NCBI RefSeq assembly: GCF_007570825.1
Contig: NZ_SUNB01000005.1
Location: forward strand, 186,001 to 250,000
Direction of reading: 5' to 3'
From: Pleionea sediminis
Lineage (GTDB): Bacteria; Pseudomonadota; Gammaproteobacteria; Enterobacterales; Kangiellaceae
Length of the DNA stretch: 64,000 nucleotides
Of this stretch, positions 59,559-64,000 are shown in pieces. Numbering within the stretch: the first letter of the stretch is position 1; each line of letters opens with the position of its first letter. Made by a program: the position numbers and the translations under genes. The notes beneath the pieces were generated by a model. It was not told where the DNA came from, did no database searches, and saw only the letters and a list, made by a program, of their open reading frames with translations.

Positions 59559-62303
59559 TTAGCGGTGCGTTGAAAAGATGAGTTGAGACTGCCTCGTGTA
59601 CTCAGACATAGTTAGATGAATATTCTGATGCTTTAACTCATCTTTTAGAGACTTAAGTAAATCAAACTGATTCAGTGTAAGCTTTTGAATGGCTATTTTT
59701 ATCTCAAGTGAGCCGGAGTTTTCGCTGCAGCGAATTTTTAATAAAGAAAGATTATCACTTTCTGCTGCAACATTAATTGTTGCTGCTAAGCAATACCAAA
59801 GCTTGTCCATTTGTGATTGCGATAATTTATAATTAATCGCTTCTGGAGTCGCTGTAAAGTCGAGCTTTTCTGATAATTCACTCACCATTTCTAGTGACGA
59901 TTGAAATTGAGAAACAATTCCTAAGGTTCTTGCTGTTTTGGGCAATTCAAAGGGGAGTGCTGTCATTGGAAAGAACCAATCAGACTGTGGTTCGATCTCG
60001 TCTTCGAGAATATGATTGAGCTCGTATTCTAATCCTTCAATTTTTGCTTGGCTTTTTTCCAGTTTCTTATTGAAAAGTCTGTATTGATAAATGAAAACAC
60101 CGACGAAGATAGTACTCAGTGATAAAACCAATATAAGCCATTGAGGTAAGTTCGCAGGAGTCGTTACATCGACATTAAACTCTCTGGTTCCGGAGCCACT
60201 TTTAGAATGAAAGTGAACGCGAATAATGTTATTTCCCGGTGGTAAACTGTTGAAGAATAAATTGCTGCCAAACTTTAATTCTCTCATTGGAGAGTTATTC
60301 AGGCTGTATGAAAAGGTAATGGGAAACTTATCAAAATGATTAACACCTGATATTAAAAATTCCAGTGGCGAATCATGTTCTAAAGTTTCAGGTATTTCTA
60401 AGTTGGTATAAACGGGTAGAACAGGCACATTATTGTCGTAGCGAAAGTCAACCAGCTCTGTCCAGCCATTTAATCCTTGAGCAATTAATTTATCGTCAAT
60501 ATAGGAAATAGCTCCTCTGAGCATTTCTTTTGGATACAACCCATTTCGAAAGTCGAAAATTTTAAACCAGGGATTACTGATATCATTGGTATATGCGAGT
60601 CCGGCGAGCGTCGAAATTGCAATTTTATTGGAGTCGGGGTAAACAAAGATATCGCTTATCGTATTACTTGGTAAGTTACTATTCTCACTGGTGTATTCAT
60701 AAATTTTTGAATCATCGTTATAAACAATGAGACCATCGCCGTCCGTACCGATCAATAAGTTACCATTGTGATCAGTTTCCAGCTTCCAAACCACTTTGTC
60801 CGCTTCATATTGAGTAATGGAGTGTCCCTTTTGATACTTGTAAAAGCCTTTTGTTGTTCCAATCAGTAAATAACCATTGTGATTTAAAAGGCTTAAAATC
60901 GTATTAGAATTTAAGCCGTCACTTTTCTCAATGTGATCAATTAAGTTCAGTTGGTAATCGTATTTATACACGCCATCGGAGTCTGTCCCAATGTAAATAG
61001 CATCATTTGAGTTTGTATCGATGGTTAAAACAATTTTATTAGTCAGTATTTCTTCTACGAGATGACCTGACTCATCAAGAATAGAGACGCCTTTAAAATG
61101 ACCTACCCATAAGCGGTTTAACAGGTCTTTTTTCATCGCAATAATTCGGTTGTCTGGAAGCACATCATCAGAAATTAAATTCCATTGATTATCCATACCT
61201 TCTTGCCAGACACCTTCACCAAAAGCCGCAATCCATTTTTTACCAGGTGTTTGCAACATGGAGTGGAAGTAAGTTCCTACCGTAGAGCTCTTGTAGCTTT
61301 TAATCTTCTTTCTATTTGGGGGTAACTGGAAAACCCCATTGTTAGTTGTTGAAGCCCAAACAATACCTGTGTTTTTATCGTACTCAATGTCGGATACGGT
61401 TTGATCGGAATTGAATCTCTCGCAGTCATTTAATTTTAAATAGCTAATTTCGCATTCGATTAAACCTTTGGGAGTACCCACTAACAGGTTTTTTCCTGCT
61501 ACTAAAACGTTACGAATAACTTCTCCTTTGAGAACAAGTTGAGATGACGAGTTGTTTTTAGCAACAATGTAAAGTCCATCTTTGCTTCCAAGGTAGTCAA
61601 AGTTATTGTCGTTAGCGAACGAAAGTATCGGTGTTTTGCGAAAGTTAAGCAGTCTTTTTGGCAATTTAGAGATGTAGCCAACGCCATTGTCTGTTGCAAC
61701 AATTAAGTCGGTACCGAACATTTGGACAGAGTTAATTGATTCTTCAAAACTGTACGAGTTTTCCTTCTTGAAGTTACTGTTAAAAATAACGAGTTTATCT
61801 TCTAACACAACAGCAATTTGAGTATCGTTAATTTTTTTGATGTCGGTAACGGTTACACCATCAAGTAAGGTTTTTGTAATCTTTCCATTTTCTATAATTT
61901 GAAGGCCGCCATCATTGTTCATTCCAACCCAAGCGGTGTAAGAGGGTGTTTGGCCAGACAGAGATGTCGAAACGTAAACAGCGTTAACCTGCGAGCTATT
62001 TAAGCTTTCAACAGAACCAGGCGAGCTTTGAAACAAATTGAAGTTCTTGCCGTTGTATCGAGCAAGTCCATTATAGGTTGCTATCCAAAGATATCCGTGA
62101 GAATCGTAGAAGAGTGCTGAGGTACGATTGGTAGGCAACCCTACCTCAAAGTTTATGTGTTTAAAGCTTTCTACCGTTTCTAATTTAGTCGCCGCCAACT
62201 GGTTTGTGAACGTAACCGCCACAATTGCCAATAAATGAAGGGGCAGACGACTGTGTCTCTGCTTCTTCAATGCTGTGTAAACTTTTAGAAACCATTTTCT
62301 CAT
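59559..62303 (-). CDS. beta-propeller (Reg_prop / Y_Y_Y) membrane sensor with degenerate kinase-like tail
   Basis: 914 aa. Signal sequence at about 1-38, then many two-component-regulator propeller repeats to about 620 (such as SHGYLWIATYNGLARYNG and NGNLLIGTDGDGLIVY), a Y_Y_Y beta-sandwich (about 650-730), one transmembrane helix (about 737-758), a coiled coil (about 760-785) and a cytosolic domain to 914. That domain lacks a phospho-His box and recognisable N and G boxes, so it looks like a decayed or non-catalytic kinase module. No partner regulator is in view. Its first 119 bases overlap the preceding secreted-protein gene in another frame; the overlap encodes the signal peptide, so the start is credible. 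Confidence 0.8.
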   Translation of the reverse strand: MRKWFLKVYTALKKQRHSRLPLHLLAIVAVTFTNQLAATKLETVESFKHINFEVGLPTNRTSALFYDSHGYLWIATYNGLARYNGKNFNLFQSSPGSVESLNSSQVNAVYVSTSLSGQTPSYTAWVGMNNDGGLQIIENGKITKTLLDGVTVTDIKKINDTQIAVVLEDKLVIFNSNFKKENSYSFEESINSVQMFGTDLIVATDNGVGYISKLPKRLLNFRKTPILSFANDNNFDYLGSKDGLYIVAKNNSSSQLVLKGEVIRNVLVAGKNLLVGTPKGLIECEISYLKLNDCERFNSDQTVSDIEYDKNTGIVWASTTNNGVFQLPPNRKKIKSYKSSTVGTYFHSMLQTPGKKWIAAFGEGVWQEGMDNQWNLISDDVLPDNRIIAMKKDLLNRLWVGHFKGVSILDESGHLVEEILTNKIVLTIDTNSNDAIYIGTDSDGVYKYDYQLNLIDHIEKSDGLNSNTILSLLNHNGYLLIGTTKGFYKYQKGHSITQYEADKVVWKLETDHNGNLLIGTDGDGLIVYNDDSKIYEYTSENSNLPSNTISDIFVYPDSNKIAISTLAGLAYTNDISNPWFKIFDFRNGLYPKEMLRGAISYIDDKLIAQGLNGWTELVDFRYDNNVPVLPVYTNLEIPETLEHDSPLEFLISGVNHFDKFPITFSYSLNNSPMRELKFGSNLFFNSLPPGNNIIRVHFHSKSGSGTREFNVDVTTPANLPQWLILVLSLSTIFVGVFIYQYRLFNKKLEKSQAKIEGLEYELNHILEDEIEPQSDWFFPMTALPFELPKTARTLGIVSQFQSSLEMVSELSEKLDFTATPEAINYKLSQSQMDKLWYCLAATINVAAESDNLSLLKIRCSENSGSLEIKIAIQKLTLNQFDLLKSLKDELKHQNIHLTMSEYTRQSQLIFSTHR

Positions 62304-62637
62304 TCGTATCCGTACCGCTTTTGAAAACTACTATATAAGTTGGCAGTCTAGGGTCATCGGGATTCTTTTTATTTGCCCAAGCTGAACGGAGCATATTCCC
62401 GTATCTTTCCCCGTACTCAGCGTCCAGACCTTTGGCGAACAATTCTACATGCTGATCATCGAAAAGCAATGAACCTACATTGCTTCCGCCGTCTGTACAC
62501 TCTGTAAAAACATCAACTTGCAAATAAGAGCCGTCAGGCAAAAGCAAGCTTGCTGACATATCTGCAACTTTTGCTCTATCTGTCGCTAAAATTTGAAAGC
62601 AAGAAATAGCAGATAGTAATAATATTACTGTTTTCAT
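62185..62637 (-). CDS. small secreted protein of unknown function overlapping the propeller sensor gene
   Basis: 150 aa, not recognised. Signal peptide 1-18 (VILLLSAISCFQILA). The mature part contains two cysteines (TECTDGG and IGNCGG) that could form a disulphide and ends in CGGYVHKPVGGD. Its 3' end overlaps the propeller-sensor gene by 119 bases, so expression of the two is linked and the protein may be a ligand or partner of the sensor (inference). AAAGGAC precedes the ATG. Confidence 0.7.
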   Translation of the reverse strand: MKTVILLLSAISCFQILATDRAKVADMSASLLLPDGSYLQVDVFTECTDGGSNVGSLLFDDQHVELFAKGLDAEYGERYGNMLRSAWANKKNPDDPRLPTYIVVFKSGTDTNEKMVSKSLHSIEEAETQSSAPSFIGNCGGYVHKPVGGD

Positions 62638-62776
62638 TTTAAAGTCCTTTCGATAGCCGAGACATTATATTAGACCGGAGTACTCTTTGTGCATAAATAT
62701 TGTAGCTGATAGTATTATATTTATGAGATGTTTGTATACCGGCTATCTTTTTAGTCAAACACAGATAGTACGAAAA

Positions 62777-63565
62777 TTAATCTGTGAATGAAAGCTCAAG
62801 AACTTTTATAAATTCTTCGTTGGGTTCCTCCCAGGCAGAATATTTATTGAATGCCAAGTTTTTATAATAATCATTCCAAAATTCAGGAAGCATTCTATAG
62901 TCTCGATTGCCTAGTTCAGGATAGCCCTGACTATCCATTAGTCGTTTAAAACTGGCCCGACTAATTAATCCTCTTTCTAAAAAGCAGTGCATTTCAGAAA
63001 GGGTTATTTCAAGATCTTCAGCAACGGCTATTATTTTCTCTCCACTTAATTTCGAAAGTGCTCTTCTTGCATTTTCAATAATGGTGAGTTGTTGTAAGCA
63101 TTCATCTTTAGGAATAGCCGTTGAATCCGGATCAATTTCTTTTCGTTCTTCTTTATGGTCCTCAATAAGGCTGGAATAAAGCTTTATTATTTTTTTTGAT
63201 TTTTCTTCTAATTCTAGTTTTTCAAAGTCATTATCCTGTAAAGCAAGTTTGATTGCATCGGATAATACTGAAAGTTCTAATTTTGAGATTGGACGTTTGG
63301 AAGAGTGTTTTCCATTTGAATATGAAAAGAACTCATCATCGAGTGCTTCTCTAGGAAGTTTAAAAGCTCTCTCTATTTCTTCAGCCAAGCTATCGCCAAT
63401 CGCACGACTCGGAGAGATGCCTGCAAATTGTGTTGCTTGTTGTACAGACTTACCTAACTGATTTGCGAAGACAGTTAAGCCGCCGCGACCCGTTTCATCT
63501 TGTAAGTCCAAGACAATTTGGCGGCAGTTATTATGACGTATTCTGGCGTGTTTTCTCATCCACAT
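62777..63565 (-). CDS. CI-like phage repressor with N-terminal helix-turn-helix, no S24 peptidase domain
   Basis: 262 aa (an ATG two codons in, 63559, is also possible). The N-terminal part reads RHNNCRQIVLDL, VFANQLGKSVQQATQFAG and RAIGDSLAEEIERAF, an XRE-type DNA-binding domain typical of phage repressors (about 8-75). The rest is helical and charged; IIAVAEDLEITLSEMHCFL (about 178) may be a second helix-turn-helix. No Ser/Lys protease motif is seen, so SOS self-cleavage is not expected. It is divergent from the replication gene with operators between, including one 14 bases before its own ATG, which suggests autoregulation. Confidence 0.82.
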   Translation of the reverse strand: MWMRKHARIRHNNCRQIVLDLQDETGRGGLTVFANQLGKSVQQATQFAGISPSRAIGDSLAEEIERAFKLPREALDDEFFSYSNGKHSSKRPISKLELSVLSDAIKLALQDNDFEKLELEEKSKKIIKLYSSLIEDHKEERKEIDPDSTAIPKDECLQQLTIIENARRALSKLSGEKIIAVAEDLEITLSEMHCFLERGLISRASFKRLMDSQGYPELGNRDYRMLPEFWNDYYKNLAFNKYSAWEEPNEEFIKVLELSFTD

Positions 63566-63578
63566 ATTATTTAATTTA

Positions 63579-63647
63579 AATCAAGTTGATTCAACAATCA
63601 ATATGATTAACAAAATCTTGATAAAATAAATCAATATGATTTAGTAT
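63579..63647. promoter_or_regulatory. repressor/replication divergent control region with three operators
   Basis: Dyads AATCA-N3-TGATT lie at 63579-63591 (spacer AGT), 63596-63608 (ATA) and 63629-63641 (ATA), with a compressed half-match near 63614-63622. The rightward promoter TTGATA (63618-63623), 18 bp, TAGTAT (63642-63647) has the third operator in its spacer. A leftward promoter for the repressor (TTGATT, 17 bp, TAAATT) overlaps the first two. Confidence 0.75.
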
Positions 63648-63667
63648 CTCCTCTGAGGAGGAGTGCA

Positions 63668-64000
63668 ATGAAAAAACAAAAAACAGCCAATCCTTGGTTT
63701 CGGTTGTATTCCGAAATCATCGACGACCCCAAAATGCTCATGCTTTCATTTGAAGATCGTTGGCATTATGTCGCGCTCTTGTGTTTAAAGTGTCAGGGTG
63801 AGCTCGATAAAGAAGCGAACGCCGATAAGCTGCAACGTAAAGTGGCTTTAAAACTCGGTGTCTCCATTTCCAACCTGGATGAAGTAAAACGAAGGCTCAA
63901 GGAAGAAGAGTTAATCGACGAAAACTTTCAACCCATCAATTGGAACAAGCGACAATTCAAAAGCGATTCCAGTGCCGCTCGCGTTCGAAAATACCGGGCA
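63668..64000 (+). CDS. phage-type replication initiation protein, N-terminal part (3' partial)
   Basis: 111 codons to the window edge with no stop. GAGGAGGAG lies just upstream of the ATG. The sequence NPWFRLYSEIIDDPKMLML, LLCLKCQGEL and KRQFKSDSSAARVRKYRA matches the winged-helix N-terminal domain of phage replication (O/DnaD-like) proteins. It is the first gene of the early rightward operon, repressed by the divergent CI-like protein (inference from operators). Confidence 0.85.
   Translation, partial: MKKQKTANPWFRLYSEIIDDPKMLMLSFEDRWHYVALLCLKCQGELDKEANADKLQRKVALKLGVSISNLDEVKRRLKEEELIDENFQPINWNKRQFKSDSSAARVRKYRA

Larger units (their letters stand above)
57444..64000. mobile_element. integrated prophage-like element / genomic island at tRNA-Ser (left end)
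   Basis: From the tRNA 3' end rightward the conserved gene order stops and is replaced by integrase, excisionase-like protein, unknowns, CI-like repressor and a phage-type replication gene. The repressor and replication genes are divergent, as in temperate phages. Two further cargo genes (propeller sensor and secreted protein) are not phage functions. The element continues past the right edge, and no structural phage genes are in view, so phage and mobilisable island cannot be told apart. Confidence 0.88.

Overview
The window is a chromosomal segment of a moderately AT-rich gammaproteobacterium. Its core gene order matches the E. coli neighbourhoods rluE-nudJ-mnmA-hflD, cspD/clpS-clpA-infA-aat, trxB-lrp-ftsK-lolA-rarA-serS and tusE-yccA-tRNA-Ser. 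The many secreted metallopeptidases, a GlyGly-CTERM protein, a monomeric isocitrate dehydrogenase and a TonB receptor suggest a marine, protein-degrading heterotroph. A Kangiella/Aliikangiella-type relative is my guess from gene content, not a demonstrated placement.

Region 1 (1-24.4 kb) is rich in exported enzymes: a LamG/MauG-type dihaem protein cut by the left edge, a signal-peptide methyltransferase, a GAF-HD-GYP c-di-GMP phosphodiesterase, an M13 lipoprotein peptidase, a secreted protein of unknown family, an M36 protease with P-domain, Ig-like repeats and GlyGly-CTERM tail, and an M14 carboxypeptidase with PKD and two PPC domains. It also holds a coupled aminotransferase/sulfotransferase pair, thymidine kinase, a 2OG-Fe(II) oxygenase, a CNT nucleoside transporter, a CocE-type hydrolase and a formyltransferase-fold protein.

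Region 2 (22.7-33 kb) has an ABC exporter divergent from a NarL-type two-component system, a TonB receptor, FabR divergent from a fatty-acid desaturase, a DUF3012 lipoprotein and a YhhN protein. A structured plus-strand RNA with its own terminator lies at about 33.0-33.17 kb, between two minus-strand genes; it is a strong candidate for an unannotated small RNA.

Region 3 (33.2-57.4 kb) is housekeeping. mnmA and tusDCBE together make 2-thiouridine in tRNA. clpS, clpA, bpt and aat with infA form an N-degron proteolysis cluster. Also present are a PilZ protein, trxB, ald divergent from lrp, ftsK, lolA, rarA, crcB, serS and two tandem MlaC-like genes without the rest of the Mla system. The block ends at tRNA-Ser(UGA).

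Region 4 (57.4 kb to the right edge) is the left end of an integrated element sitting at the 3' end of tRNA-Ser. It carries a tyrosine integrase, an overlapping excisionase-like gene, a small unknown gene, a beta-propeller membrane sensor with a kinase-like but apparently degenerate tail that overlaps a small secreted-protein gene, a CI-like repressor without a peptidase domain, and a divergent replication-initiation gene cut by the window. Five copies of one 13-bp dyad operator (AATCA-N3-TGATT) occur at two promoters, in each case with one copy inside the -35/-10 spacer. This gives a readable model of the element's regulatory switch.
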